NCBI GenBank assembly: GCA_045611845.1
Contig: JAZKXZ010000015.1
Span: forward strand, 17,725-81,724
Direction: 5' to 3'
Source of the DNA: Enterocola sp045611845
Lineage (GTDB): Bacteria; Bacteroidota; Bacteroidia; Bacteroidales; Paludibacteraceae
Length of the DNA: 64,000 nt
A model generated the notes under the pieces. The model saw nothing but the letters and a program-made list of their open reading frames with translations, did no database searches and was not told where the DNA came from. Both the position numbers and the translations under genes were made by a program. Shown one piece after another: positions 8,685 to 18,465 of this stretch (position 1 is the stretch's first letter; the number at the start of each line of letters is the position of its first letter).

Positions 8685-11228
8685 TTATTGTTCGTTGTTT
8701 TCTAAATTTTCTCCTAGTTGTTCGAAGTTTTCTTGTGCTTCAGCTAGTTCTGCAGAAACTTCTGCACTTACAGCCTCTTCTTCTTCAGATTTATCAACTT
8801 TACAAACTGAAGCAATTTCGTCTTCACGTTTTTCTAGGTTGATTAATCTAACACCTTGAGTAGCACGACCCATCACGCGAATGCTAGAAACATCAAATCT
8901 GATTGCAATACCAGATTTATTGATAATCATAAGGTCGTTTTCATCTTTGACGGTTTTAATAGCCACAAGTTTACCGGTCTTTTCTGTAACGTTGATAGTT
9001 TTTACACCTTTACCGCCACGGTTTGTTACACGATATTCTTCTAATTCAGAACGTTTGCCATAACCTTTTTCAGATACAACCATAATGTTGTCTGGGTTTT
9101 GTGGGTCTACCACAACCATTCCTATTACTTCATCGTTTTCGTCATCTAGCTCCATACCTTTCACACCTGTAGAGATACGTCCCATATCTCTAACGCGAGA
9201 TTCGTTGAAGCGGATTGCACGACCGTTTTTATTTGCGATAATTACCTCGTTTGTACCGTCTGTTAGGCGCACTTGGATAACTTTATCGTTTTCACGAATA
9301 ACGATAGCATTTACACCATTTTGACGAGGACGAGAGTAAGCCTCAAGGCGAGTTTTCTTAATAATACCGTCTTTTGTACAGAATAGCAAGTAGTGATTCA
9401 TGTTGTATTCAGGATCTTGAAGCTGTTTAACACGAATAAATGCTGTTACTGCATCGTCAGACTCAATATTAAGAAGGTTTTGAATAGCACGTCCTTTAGA
9501 TGTTTTGCTACCTTCTGGAATTTCATAAACTTTTAGCCAATAGCAACGACCTTTTTGAGTGAAGAACATCATTGTGCTGTGCATTGAAGCAGGATAAATG
9601 TGTTCAATAAAGTCTTCGTCGCGGCTTGCACTACCCTTAGAACCCATACCACCACGGTTTTGAGACTTGTATTCAGCAAGTGGAGTACGTTTAATGTAGC
9701 CAAGGTGTGAAATAGTGATAATCATTTCGTCGTCTGCATAGAAATCTTCTGGGTTGAATTCTTCAGAAGCATAAACAATTTCTGTACGGCGAGCATCACC
9801 ATATTTATCTTTCACCTCTAAAAGCTCTTCTTTAATTAAGTTCATTCTTAAGTCTTTATTAGCAAGAAGTTCTTTTAAACGGTTGATTGTTTCATATAAA
9901 GCAGCTAATTCTGCACGTAGTTTTTCTTGCATTAGGCCAGTAAGTTGGCGAAGTTGCATATCCACTACATAGCGTGCTTGAATTTCTGTAAGACCAAAGC
10001 GAGACATAAGTCTTTCAATAGCCTCTTGCACTGTTTTAGAAGATTTGATGATAGCTACTACTTCGTCGATATTGTCTGAAGCAATGATTAAACCTTCTAC
10101 AAGATGTGCTCTTTCTTCTGCTTTTCTAAGTTCAAATTGAGAGCGACGAGTAACCACATCGTGGCGGTGTTCTACGAAGCATTCGATAAGTCTGCGTAGG
10201 TTAAGTAGTTCTGGACGACCATTAACAAGCGCAATATTATTGATGCTGAAAGAAGATTGAAGTGCAGTTTCTTTATATAGTTTATTTAAAACCACATTTG
10301 CGTTAGCATCACGTTTAAGTTTGATAACTATACGCATACCTTCGTGGTTACTATAGTCGAAGATGTTTGAAATACCTTCAAGACGTTTTTCGTTTACAAG
10401 GTTGCCAATGTGTTGAACCATGTCTGCTTTGATAACGCCGTATGGAATTTCTGTAATAACGATTTGATCAGAATCTCCGTCTGTTTCGATGTCTGCTTTA
10501 CCTCTTAAAACAACACGTCCACGACCTGTTTTATAAGCTTCTTTCACGTCGTTGTAACCATAAATCATACCTCCTGTTGGGAAGTCTGGCGCTTTGATAA
10601 TAGAAATAAGATCATCGTCTTCAATTTCGTTATTATCAATGTATGCCACAATGGCATCGATAGTATCTGAAATATTGTGTGGAGCCATGTTTGTAGCCAT
10701 ACCAACAGCAATACCAGAAGCACCATTGATTAAAAGGTTTGGAATACGCGTAGGAAGTACTGTAGGCTCATCTAGTGTTTCGTCGAAGTTCTTAACCATG
10801 TCTACAGTATCTTTTTCGATATCTATAAGCATGTCTTCTGCCATTTTACGCATACGAGCTTCTGTATAACGCATAGCAGCTGCTGTAGAACCGTCTATAT
10901 CACCGAAGTTACCTTGTCCATCTACTAATGTGTAACGCATTGCCCAGTCTTGAGCCAAACGAACTAGAGTGCCATAAATTGATGAGTCACCATGAGGGTG
11001 ATACTTACCAATTACCTCACCCACGATTCTCGCAGACTTTTTATAAGGCTTGTCAGAAGTGTTACCTAACTGATCCATTCCGAATAAAACCCTACGGTGA
11101 ACTGGCTTCAAACCATCTCTCACATCTGGCAGTGCTCTAGACACAATAACTGACATTGAGTAGTCTATGTAGGCTGTCTTCATTTCCTCTTCAATGTCAA
11201 TTCTTATAATTCTCTCTGAATCTGTCAT
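8685..11228 (-). CDS. gyrA: DNA gyrase subunit A
   Basis: 847 residues. Breaks and rejoins DNA to introduce negative supercoils, acting with GyrB (not in this window). Catalytic Tyr121 lies in AAAMRYTEAR. The quinolone pocket reads HPHGDSSIYG (78-87): Ser82 matches E. coli Ser83, and Gly86 occupies the E. coli Asp87 position. The C-terminal beta-pinwheel carries a degenerate GyrA box (QNRGGMG) and repeated blade motifs. The C-terminus is a very acidic tail of about 45 residues rich in Glu and Ala. It is the first gene of a two-gene unit with the TPR gene and divergent from clpC. Assignment is certain. Confidence 0.98.
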   Translation of the reverse strand: MTDSERIIRIDIEEEMKTAYIDYSMSVIVSRALPDVRDGLKPVHRRVLFGMDQLGNTSDKPYKKSARIVGEVIGKYHPHGDSSIYGTLVRLAQDWAMRYTLVDGQGNFGDIDGSTAAAMRYTEARMRKMAEDMLIDIEKDTVDMVKNFDETLDEPTVLPTRIPNLLINGASGIAVGMATNMAPHNISDTIDAIVAYIDNNEIEDDDLISIIKAPDFPTGGMIYGYNDVKEAYKTGRGRVVLRGKADIETDGDSDQIVITEIPYGVIKADMVQHIGNLVNEKRLEGISNIFDYSNHEGMRIVIKLKRDANANVVLNKLYKETALQSSFSINNIALVNGRPELLNLRRLIECFVEHRHDVVTRRSQFELRKAEERAHLVEGLIIASDNIDEVVAIIKSSKTVQEAIERLMSRFGLTEIQARYVVDMQLRQLTGLMQEKLRAELAALYETINRLKELLANKDLRMNLIKEELLEVKDKYGDARRTEIVYASEEFNPEDFYADDEMIITISHLGYIKRTPLAEYKSQNRGGMGSKGSASRDEDFIEHIYPASMHSTMMFFTQKGRCYWLKVYEIPEGSKTSKGRAIQNLLNIESDDAVTAFIRVKQLQDPEYNMNHYLLFCTKDGIIKKTRLEAYSRPRQNGVNAIVIRENDKVIQVRLTDGTNEVIIANKNGRAIRFNESRVRDMGRISTGVKGMELDDENDEVIGMVVVDPQNPDNIMVVSEKGYGKRSELEEYRVTNRGGKGVKTINVTEKTGKLVAIKTVKDENDLMIINKSGIAIRFDVSSIRVMGRATQGVRLINLEKREDEIASVCKVDKSEEEEAVSAEVSAELAEAQENFEQLGENLENNEQ

Positions 11229-11361
11229 TTATGTTTAATTTTAAGTTTAAATTTGAAAGTACTAAAATAATAAAAATTCCGCAAATAGTCAAACAAAAAT
11301 CAATAAAAAATTACAGAAAATTTCACATAAAATTACTTATATAAAATTGTTATTTTAAAGT

Positions 11362-11391
11362 AGGGATTTTTAGGCTTCCCCTAAACGGGCA
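11362..11391. repeat. Fragment resembling the left end of family A
   Basis: AGGGATTTTTAGGC-TTCCC matches the start of family A copies 1 and 2 (AGGGATTTTTAGGC-GTCCC) over about 20 bp with one mismatch, then diverges. No right arm is visible. It sits in the gyrA-clpC divergent gap just before a possible -7 (GATTTTTG). It could be a relic or chance in AT-rich DNA. Confidence 0.4.
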
Positions 11392-11436
11392 CGATTTTTG
11401 CAGTATTACTTATATATAAAGAATAATTCTACAATT

Positions 11437-13947
11437 ATGGACGGAAAATATTCATTAAAAGTAACGGAAATCTTGAGCTTAGCAAATGAGGAAGCTTTGA
11501 GATTGGGTAATAATTATATCGCTCCTGAGCATATATTTTTGGGCATGATGAGATTGGGCTCTGGGGTGGCGTATGATTATTTGCAAGAGAAAAAAGTGGA
11601 TTTATCTAAGCTTAAACACACTATAGACTCAAATTTGAAAACAAATGAAGAGATTGTGCCAGGTCAATTTCCTATGTTGAAAAACTCAGAAAAGATTTTG
11701 ACATATAGTTTGCTAGAAGCAAGACTTGCTAAAAAGCCAGAGGCCGACACAGAACATTTGTTATTGGCATTTTTGAAATATGACAATAGTATGATTTATG
11801 GTTTGCTAAATAGCGAATATAATATAACATACGTGGATGTGAATAAATATTTAGGCACAGGTGTGACAAAAATGTCAAATGAAGCTCCAAGTTTCTCTGC
11901 TTCTGCAGAAAATTCTGAGGAGGAAGATGACAAATTTGAAACTTCTATGGCAGGAAAAGACAATTATTCTTCAAAAACTGCTTCTACTACAAAATCTAAA
12001 AGTAAAACTCCTGCTTTAGACTCGTTTGGCAAAGACTTAACGGAGGCTGCTGCGGCGGGTAAATTAGATCCTGTGGTAGGTAGAGACGAAGAGATAGAAC
12101 GTGTAATGCAAATTTTAACACGTAGAAAAAAGAATAATCCTGTTTTAATTGGTGAGCCAGGTGTGGGTAAAACTGCTATTGTAGAAGGTTTGGCCGCTAG
12201 AATTGTAAACAGACAAGCCCCTCACCTACTTTTAGACAAGAAAATTATGTCTATTGATATGGGTTCGTTGGTAGCGGGAACAAAATATCGTGGTCAGTTT
12301 GAGGAAAGATTAAAATCTATACTAAAAGAACTAGAGGAACACCCAGAAATTATTGCATTTATAGATGAAATTCACACTATTATAGGTGCAGGTGCTACTC
12401 CTGGTAGTTTAGATGCTGCTAATATGATGAAACCAGCCCTTTCTCGTGGCACAATTCAATGTATTGGCACCACAACCCTAAATGAGTATCGCCAAAGTAT
12501 AGAAAAAGATGGTGCTTTAGAACGTAGATTCCAAAAAATCATCATCAACCCTACCACAAAGGCTGAAACTTTAGATATTTTGAAGAATATCAAAGAAAGA
12601 TATGAGTATCACCACAATGTAAAATACTCAGATGAAACTCTAGAGGCAGCTGTGGAATATGCAGACAGATATATTACAGATAGAAGTTTCCCAGACAAGG
12701 CTATTGACATTATAGACGAAGCAGGTTCTCGCTCTCACCTGCTTACAGTAAAAGTGCCTTCTCATATTAAAGAACTTGAAGACAAGATTAATGAGCTTCA
12801 AAAGAGCAAAGCAGAAGCTGTTCTAAAAGAGGACTTTACACTTGCCAATGAGTATAAAAATCAAGAAGCTGAAGCAAACAAAACTCTTGCTGCAGCAAAA
12901 AGCGAATGGGAAAAAGACTTACGTAAAAACTCTGTAGAAATTACAGTGGAACACATTGCAGAAGTGGTTTCTATGATTTCTAATGTGCCTGTTAGCCGTA
13001 TGGTTGAAGCAGAACAAGAAAAACTTCGCCACATTGCAAGCACACTTAAATCTAAAGTTATTGCCCAAGATGCTTCTATTGATATTATTAGCAAATGTAT
13101 CTTGCGTAACAAAATGGGACTTCAAGACCCAAACAAACCAATTGGTTCATTTATGTTCCTTGGCCCTACAGGTGTGGGAAAAACCTACTTAACCAAGATG
13201 TTAGGTGAATTTATGTTCAACTCAAAAGACTCTATTATTAGGGTTGATATGAGTGAATTTATGGAAAAATTCACTGTTTCTCGCCTTATTGGTTCTCCTC
13301 CAGGATATGTGGGTTATGAAGAAGGCGGTCAGCTTACAGAAAAAGTGCGTCGCAACCCTTATTCTATCGTGTTGTTCGACGAGATTGAAAAAGCCCACCC
13401 AGATGTGTTTAACTTGCTTCTTCAAATTTTAGATGAAGGTTATATTACAGATAACTTGGGTAGAAAAATCGACTTTAAAAACACTATTATCATTATGACA
13501 TCTAACGTTGGCTCACGCCAACTAAAAGATTTCGGCACAGGTATTGGCTATAGCAATATTATTCGCACCGACGATAATAGTTATGCACGTGCACAAATTC
13601 AAAAATCGCTTGAGAAGACATTCTCGCCAGAGTTTTTGAACCGTATCGATGAAATTCTTTACTTCGAACACTTGAAAAAAGAAGATATTATTAAGATTAT
13701 CGACCTAGAATTGAAACCTGTAGTTTCTCGTATTAAAAAGGCTGGTTATGATATAAACATAACAAATGAAGCAAAAGAGAAATTTGCAGAAGAAGGCTAC
13801 CACAAACAATATGGTGCTCGCCCACTAAAACGTGTACTTCAAAAATACATAGACAATGCCGTAGCAGAAGCGCTAGTAAATGGCTATAAAGAAATAGGTT
13901 ATTGTTTCAATGTAGATTTGAAAGATGGTGAAATAACTCTAAGTTAG
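11437..13947 (+). CDS. clpC: ClpC/ClpA-type AAA+ unfoldase
   Basis: 836 residues. Hexameric ATP-driven unfoldase feeding ClpP, with cytoplasmic proteostasis as its role. Order: Clp N-domain repeats (about 5-145), a Ser/Thr/Lys linker, AAA1 with Walker A GEPGVGKT (about 239-246), a coiled-coil middle region (about 445-520), AAA2 with GPTGVGKT (about 576-583), SPPGYVGYEEGG pore loop, and a C-terminal D2-small domain (ARPLKRVLQK). The start was set at the ATG of MDGKYSLKV rather than the upstream in-frame TTG, since the extra 13 residues do not fit the family. The stop TAG lies inside the first unit of a TTAGGAG array. A terminator follows. Confidence 0.95.
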   Translation: MDGKYSLKVTEILSLANEEALRLGNNYIAPEHIFLGMMRLGSGVAYDYLQEKKVDLSKLKHTIDSNLKTNEEIVPGQFPMLKNSEKILTYSLLEARLAKKPEADTEHLLLAFLKYDNSMIYGLLNSEYNITYVDVNKYLGTGVTKMSNEAPSFSASAENSEEEDDKFETSMAGKDNYSSKTASTTKSKSKTPALDSFGKDLTEAAAAGKLDPVVGRDEEIERVMQILTRRKKNNPVLIGEPGVGKTAIVEGLAARIVNRQAPHLLLDKKIMSIDMGSLVAGTKYRGQFEERLKSILKELEEHPEIIAFIDEIHTIIGAGATPGSLDAANMMKPALSRGTIQCIGTTTLNEYRQSIEKDGALERRFQKIIINPTTKAETLDILKNIKERYEYHHNVKYSDETLEAAVEYADRYITDRSFPDKAIDIIDEAGSRSHLLTVKVPSHIKELEDKINELQKSKAEAVLKEDFTLANEYKNQEAEANKTLAAAKSEWEKDLRKNSVEITVEHIAEVVSMISNVPVSRMVEAEQEKLRHIASTLKSKVIAQDASIDIISKCILRNKMGLQDPNKPIGSFMFLGPTGVGKTYLTKMLGEFMFNSKDSIIRVDMSEFMEKFTVSRLIGSPPGYVGYEEGGQLTEKVRRNPYSIVLFDEIEKAHPDVFNLLLQILDEGYITDNLGRKIDFKNTIIIMTSNVGSRQLKDFGTGIGYSNIIRTDDNSYARAQIQKSLEKTFSPEFLNRIDEILYFEHLKKEDIIKIIDLELKPVVSRIKKAGYDINITNEAKEKFAEEGYHKQYGARPLKRVLQKYIDNAVAEALVNGYKEIGYCFNVDLKDGEITLS

Positions 13948-13967
13948 GAGTTAGGAGTTAGGAGTTA
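13944..13967 (+). repeat. TTAGGAG heptamer array at the clpC stop
   Basis: Three tandem TTAGGAG units plus a partial unit. Positions 2-4 of the first unit are the clpC stop codon (AGT-TAG). Equivalent arrays occur at the ends of trmD, mazG and queD. Confidence 0.9.
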
Positions 13968-14003
13968 AAAAAATCCTTAGTTCTGTGGAACTAAGGATTT
14001 TTT
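13967..14003 (+). terminator. Terminator between clpC and dapA
   Basis: AAAAAATCCTTAGTTC-TGTG-GAACTAAGGATTTTTT, a 16-bp stem symmetrical in A and T, serving both convergent genes. Confidence 0.92.
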
Positions 14004-14010
14004 GTTTATC

Positions 14011-14904
14011 TTATTTTTTTATTCCTAATTGATCAAGCACTTGGCGAATTTTTTCGTAAGTGGTTAAACGAGTTGGAACAAGTGGAAGACGAAGTTTGTT
14101 TTCTATATAACCCATTGCGTTAAGCATACATTTAATACCTGCAGGGTTACCATCCACAAATAATAGGTCAAATAAGTCTAGGAATTGGTGGTGAATAGAA
14201 CGAGCATTGTCATAATCACCAGCAAGTGTAAGACGCACTAAGCGACCAAATTCTTTAGGGAAAGCATTACCAATCACAGAAATAACACCAGCACCACCTA
14301 GAGTGATAAGTGGGAATGCAAGACCATCGTCGCCAGAAATTACTTCAAAATGTTTTGGTTTGTCTTTAATAATAGCTTCCATTTGGCTTAAGTTGCCAGA
14401 AGCTTCTTTAATAGCAACTACATTTTCAAACTCGTGAGCAATGCGTAATGTAGTTTCGGCAGTCATATTCACACCCACACGGCCTGGCACGTTGTATAGA
14501 ATAACTGGCACAGGTGAAGCTTTAGCGATAGCTGCAAAGTGTTGATACATACCCTCTTGTGAAGGTTTATTATAGTAAGGCACCACACAAAGAATACCAT
14601 CTATACCTGTGAAGTCGTCTGTTTTAAGTTTCTTTACAATAGCAGAAGTATTATTACCACCCACACCAAGAACTACAGGCACTCTGCCTGCAATACGTTC
14701 TACAGTGAAACGAACTACCTCTTTTTTCTCTTCTTCTGAAAGTGTTGGTGTTTCGCCAGTAGTACCTAATACTACCATATAATCAATACCGTTATTCACT
14801 TGGTAATCAATAAGGTTACCTAGCGCAGTATAATCTATAGAATCATCTTCGTTGAATGGAGTAATTAGGGCTACGCCTAAACCTTTAAAAATATGATTTA
14901 TCAT
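14011..14904 (-). CDS. dapA: 4-hydroxy-tetrahydrodipicolinate synthase
   Basis: 297 residues. Condenses pyruvate with aspartate semialdehyde, the first committed step to diaminopimelate and lysine. It is a TIM-barrel aldolase. Schiff-base Lys166 lies in AIKEASG, Tyr137 in ILYNVPGR, and the GTTGETPTL substrate loop is at 48-56. Length is normal. It is last in the minus-strand run trmD, ligA, small protein, dapA, with a 60-bp gap before it. Confidence 0.97.
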   Translation of the reverse strand: MINHIFKGLGVALITPFNEDDSIDYTALGNLIDYQVNNGIDYMVVLGTTGETPTLSEEEKKEVVRFTVERIAGRVPVVLGVGGNNTSAIVKKLKTDDFTGIDGILCVVPYYNKPSQEGMYQHFAAIAKASPVPVILYNVPGRVGVNMTAETTLRIAHEFENVVAIKEASGNLSQMEAIIKDKPKHFEVISGDDGLAFPLITLGGAGVISVIGNAFPKEFGRLVRLTLAGDYDNARSIHHQFLDLFDLLFVDGNPAGIKCMLNAMGYIENKLRLPLVPTRLTTYEKIRQVLDQLGIKK

Positions 14905-14964
14905 ATTGTTTATCGCATTTTTTGTTCAAAGTGCAAATTTACAGAATTTTTCGCTTAAATTAAA

Positions 14965-15519
14965 CTATTCGGCTTTTATTTTTTGTAAATAGTATTTAAT
15001 TGACTCAAAAACTTCTTTTACAGACTCACTTTCTGAGCTAAAATACATATCATATTTAGCTCCTTTACCTGTTTTAAGTACAGAAATCTTAAGTTTTGCA
15101 TCTGAATACTCTGCCAAATATTCCAAAGGATATGATATTTGAGGACTTAAATTTATAACCAAATCGCTTTGTTCTTCTACTGCTATGTCGAAAATATCTT
15201 TTTCTGGTTCAGAAGTAAAGAAATTACAAGTTTTAGCATCGAACACTGTTATATTGAAGCGTTTCTGTTCTACAGGTGATTTGTTTACACAAACCATCAG
15301 TCTAACATTCATTTTTTCATCAAAACAGCCGTCTAAAATTTCATAAAGTTCTGAATATATGTTACTTGCCAATGCTTCCGGCACATTATTCATAGAGTAA
15401 AGCAAAAGCACTCTACTTGTTTTGTCCCAGTCGATATAAGATCTTTTCCTCTCCGTTTTACGAAGTTTTTTAATCTTAAATCCAGCAATACTGTTTTTTA
15501 TGTTTGTAATGAAACTCAT
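14965..15519 (-). CDS. Uncharacterised Bacteroidota protein (DUF6913-like)
   Basis: 184 residues, no signal peptide and no membrane segment. The N-terminus is basic (KIKKLRKTERKRSY), followed by alternating hydrophobic strands (VLLLYSMNN, VRLMVCVNK, DLVINLS) suggesting an alpha/beta fold. It starts 10 bp after the ligA stop on the same strand, so it is probably co-transcribed. I recognise it only as a protein commonly found next to ligA/dapA in Bacteroidales; the DUF number is from memory. No catalytic motif is identified. Confidence 0.65.
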   Translation of the reverse strand: MSFITNIKNSIAGFKIKKLRKTERKRSYIDWDKTSRVLLLYSMNNVPEALASNIYSELYEILDGCFDEKMNVRLMVCVNKSPVEQKRFNITVFDAKTCNFFTSEPEKDIFDIAVEEQSDLVINLSPQISYPLEYLAEYSDAKLKISVLKTGKGAKYDMYFSSESESVKEVFESIKYYLQKIKAE

Positions 15520-15529
15520 TTTATAAAAT

Positions 15530-17527
15530 TCATTTTATTAATTCTAAAAACTCGTCTTCGCTTATCATTTTTATGCCAAGTTTGTTGGCTTTTTCTTCTT
15601 TTGCAGGTCCCATATTAGCACCAGCCAATATAAAATCGGTCTTAGAAGATATTGAGGATGAGTTTTTGCCTCCGTTTAATTCTATTAGTTCTTTTAGTTG
15701 TTCTCTTGAATATTTCTCAAAAGTGCCACTAATTACAATGATTTTACCTGCTAGTTTGTCTGTTTTAAGAGCTGCTTTTTCCTTTGAAATCTCCATTTGA
15801 AGACCAAATGAGCGTAGTCTTTCCACTAGTTCACGATTTGCAGGCTCTTTAAAATAGTCTTCCACACTTTGCGCAATCACCTCTCCTATTTCATCTATAC
15901 ACGCAAGTTGCTGAGCAGTAGCAGACATAATATTGTCAATATTTTCAAGTGCAGAAGCTAGTTTTTTAGCCACAGTTTCACCTACGTAACGTATTCCTAA
16001 TGAGTACAATACACGTTCAAAAGGCACTGTCTTGCTCTTTTCAAGTGAAGCAAGAATTTTTCTACCACTCTTGTCGCCAAGACGGTCTAGAAGAGCAAGG
16101 TCTATAAGATTTAGAGTGTATAAATCTGCAATATTTTTAACTAGTCCGTTGCGATAGATTAAATCTATGGTCTCCTCACCTAAACCATCAATATTCATTG
16201 CTTTGCGAGATACAAAGTGGGTCATTTTACCCTTGATTTGTGGAGGACAATTTGCCTCATTTGGGCAATAATGAGCAGCTTCACCCTCGTCGCGCACAAG
16301 TGGAGTACCACATTCTGGGCATTTAGTTATAAACTCTACTTTTTCTGCAAAAAGGTCTCTGATAGAGGTTTCTACACCTGTTATTTTAGGAATAATTTCA
16401 CCTCCTTTTTCCACATAAACCTTGTCACCAATATGTAAATCTAGCCCCTCAATAATATCAGCATTGTGAAGACTTGCACGTTTCACTACAGTACCAGATA
16501 GTTGAACAGGTTCTAGGTTTGCCACAGGAGTGATAGCACCAGTTCTACCCACTTGATAAGACACTGAAAGCAAGGTAGTTAATGCTTTTTCTGCTTGAAA
16601 TTTATAGGCTATCGCCCAACGTGGAGACTTAGCTGTGAAACCAAGGTTCTTTTGTTGAGTTAAGTCGTTCACCTTAAGCACAATACCATCTGTTGCCACA
16701 GGCAAATTCTTTCTCTCTGTATCCCAATATTTGATGTAATCCATCACCTCTGGCAAGGTTTTGCACACTTTCACCGCATCAGAAATCTTAAAACCATAAC
16801 TTGCAGCCGCCTCTAATGATGCAGAATGAGTGTCAGCAGGCAGATTTTCGCCTAGCATATAATAAAGATATGCATCGAGCTTGCGTTTTGCCACTTCTGT
16901 GGCGTTTTGTAGTTTAAGAGAACCAGAAGCTGCATTTCTAGGATTGGCAAAAAGTGCCTCGCCTTGCGCCTCGCGTTCTTTATTTAAGCTCTCAAACACC
17001 TTCCAAGGCATTAAAATCTCGCCACGAATTTCAAATTTATTTGGGAAATCGCCTTTTAATTTCAAAGGAATTGTACGTATTGTGCGCACATTTGCAGTTA
17101 CATCATCCCCTTTTTCGCCATCGCCACGAGTTACTGCGCGCACTAGTTCGCCATTTTCGTATGTAAGTGAGATTGAAGTGCCATCATATTTTAGCTCACA
17201 TACTATTTCAAACGGAGCATTTAGAGCCTTTGCCACACGATTGTAGAAGTCTGCCACTTCACCTTCGTTGTAGGTGTTGCCAAGTGAAAGCATTGGGTAT
17301 TCGTGTTTCACTTGAGTGAAGTTTTGGTTTATATCACTACCCACACGTTGAGTTGGTGAATTTGCATCGAAAAACTCTGGGTGCGCATCTTCTAGTTTTT
17401 GAAGTTCTGCCAACAGTTTATCAAATTCAAAGTCACTAATTAGTGGCTGAGAAAGCACATAATAATGATAGTTGTAATTATTAAGTCTTTCGCGAAGTTC
17501 TAATATTTGTTGTTCGATATTGGTCAT
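15530..17527 (-). CDS. ligA: NAD-dependent DNA ligase
   Basis: 665 residues from the chosen ATG (MTNIEQQILE). A longer reading adds 13 non-conserved residues that run over a heptamer-flanked spacer. Seals nicks in replication and repair using NAD+. Adenylation Lys113 lies in CELKYDGT. The order is Ia domain, adenylation, OB fold, a four-Cys zinc finger (CPECGTP then CPNEANCP), HhH repeats and a C-terminal BRCT (about 590-665, GKIIVISGTF). It lies about 60 bp after trmD on the same strand. Confidence 0.97.
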   Translation of the reverse strand: MTNIEQQILELRERLNNYNYHYYVLSQPLISDFEFDKLLAELQKLEDAHPEFFDANSPTQRVGSDINQNFTQVKHEYPMLSLGNTYNEGEVADFYNRVAKALNAPFEIVCELKYDGTSISLTYENGELVRAVTRGDGEKGDDVTANVRTIRTIPLKLKGDFPNKFEIRGEILMPWKVFESLNKEREAQGEALFANPRNAASGSLKLQNATEVAKRKLDAYLYYMLGENLPADTHSASLEAAASYGFKISDAVKVCKTLPEVMDYIKYWDTERKNLPVATDGIVLKVNDLTQQKNLGFTAKSPRWAIAYKFQAEKALTTLLSVSYQVGRTGAITPVANLEPVQLSGTVVKRASLHNADIIEGLDLHIGDKVYVEKGGEIIPKITGVETSIRDLFAEKVEFITKCPECGTPLVRDEGEAAHYCPNEANCPPQIKGKMTHFVSRKAMNIDGLGEETIDLIYRNGLVKNIADLYTLNLIDLALLDRLGDKSGRKILASLEKSKTVPFERVLYSLGIRYVGETVAKKLASALENIDNIMSATAQQLACIDEIGEVIAQSVEDYFKEPANRELVERLRSFGLQMEISKEKAALKTDKLAGKIIVISGTFEKYSREQLKELIELNGGKNSSSISSKTDFILAGANMGPAKEEKANKLGIKMISEDEFLELIK

Positions 17528-17566
17528 TGAGAATTTGCTATTTCTTTGATGCTGTTTTAGGATCAA

Positions 17567-17587
17567 CTCCTCACTCCTAACTCCTAA
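17567..17587 (-). repeat. TTAGGAG heptamer array after the trmD stop
   Basis: Read on the minus strand, the trmD stop TAG is followed directly by TTAGGAG, TTAGGAG and TGAGGAG. These are the same unit and variant as seen after queD. Confidence 0.85.
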
Positions 17588-18265
17588 CTATTTCAATAAA
17601 TCTGGGCGTAATAACTTAGTGCGTTCCAACGACTGCTCCATACGCCATTCTGCTATTTTACGTTCGTGTCCAGACAGAAGAACATCAGGCACACGCCAGC
17701 CTTTATACTCTGCAGGACGTGTGTAAACAGGTGCAGAAAGCAGGTCATCTTGGAAACAATCAGACAAAGCAGACTGTTCGTCGGAAATCACGCCCGGTAT
17801 TATGCGAACAATGGCATCTGCCATTATAGATGCAGCCAATTCGCCACCTGTAAGAACGAAGTTTCCCACAGAAACCTCTCGAGTAATCAGATGTTCACGA
17901 ATGCGATGATCGATTCCCTTATAGTGTCCGCAAAGAATGATGATATTCTCTAGCATCGACATAGAGTTTGCCATCTTTTGGTCAAACATTTCGCCGTCTG
18001 GCGAGGTATAAATAATCTCGTCGTAATGGCGTTCACTTTTTAGATGAGTAAGGATATTATCCACTGGTTCAATACGCATCACCATGCCTGCTTCACCCCC
18101 AAATGGATAATCGTCCACACGTTTGTGTTTTGGGTCGTGTGAATAATCATGTAGGTTGTGCAGATGAATTTCTGCCAAACCTTTATTTTGTGCACGTTTT
18201 AGGATTGAATGTTCAAAATTGCTCTGAATCAACTCAGGAATCACCGAAATTATATCTATGCGCAT
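17588..18265 (-). CDS. trmD: tRNA (guanine-37-N1)-methyltransferase
   Basis: 225 residues. Methylates G37 of tRNAs that read CNN codons, preventing frameshifts. SPOUT-type knot motifs are visible: IILCGHYKGID near 120 and VGNFVLTGGELAA near 143. The N-terminus MRIDIISVIPELI is typical. It is the first gene of the minus-strand run trmD-ligA-dapA. Length matches the family. Confidence 0.96.
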   Translation of the reverse strand: MRIDIISVIPELIQSNFEHSILKRAQNKGLAEIHLHNLHDYSHDPKHKRVDDYPFGGEAGMVMRIEPVDNILTHLKSERHYDEIIYTSPDGEMFDQKMANSMSMLENIIILCGHYKGIDHRIREHLITREVSVGNFVLTGGELAASIMADAIVRIIPGVISDEQSALSDCFQDDLLSAPVYTRPAEYKGWRVPDVLLSGHERKIAEWRMEQSLERTKLLRPDLLK

Positions 18266-18407
18266 AAGTCTGTAAATTGCTAATTTTTACTAGCCCTTTC
18301 TGGGATACACTCCCCACGCCAAAGGCAATTATAAACCTAACAAAAATACTGATTTTTTTTGAAAATCCCTCACTTCACCACCCCTTATTTACTAACAATC
18401 TAAACAT

Positions 18408-18441
18408 AAAAAAAGCCGACTCAAAAATATTTGAATCAGCC
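18408..18441 (-). terminator. Terminator downstream of the HTH antitoxin gene
   Basis: Minus-strand GGCTGATTCAAA-TATT-TTTGAGTCGGC hairpin followed by T7, 25 bp after the antitoxin stop. Confidence 0.85.
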
Positions 18442-18465
18442 ATTACCTATATTTACTAAACAAAG

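Noticed and set aside
8685..11228. gyrA Gly86 in place of Asp as a quinolone-resistance mutation
   Set aside because: Ser82 is present, and Gly at this site is, as far as I recall, the normal residue in this phylum, so it is not evidence of resistance.
16881..17246. 121-residue plus-strand ORF opposite ligA
   Set aside because: Antisense shadow of ligA codons; composition Ser/Phe-rich, no promoter, no family.
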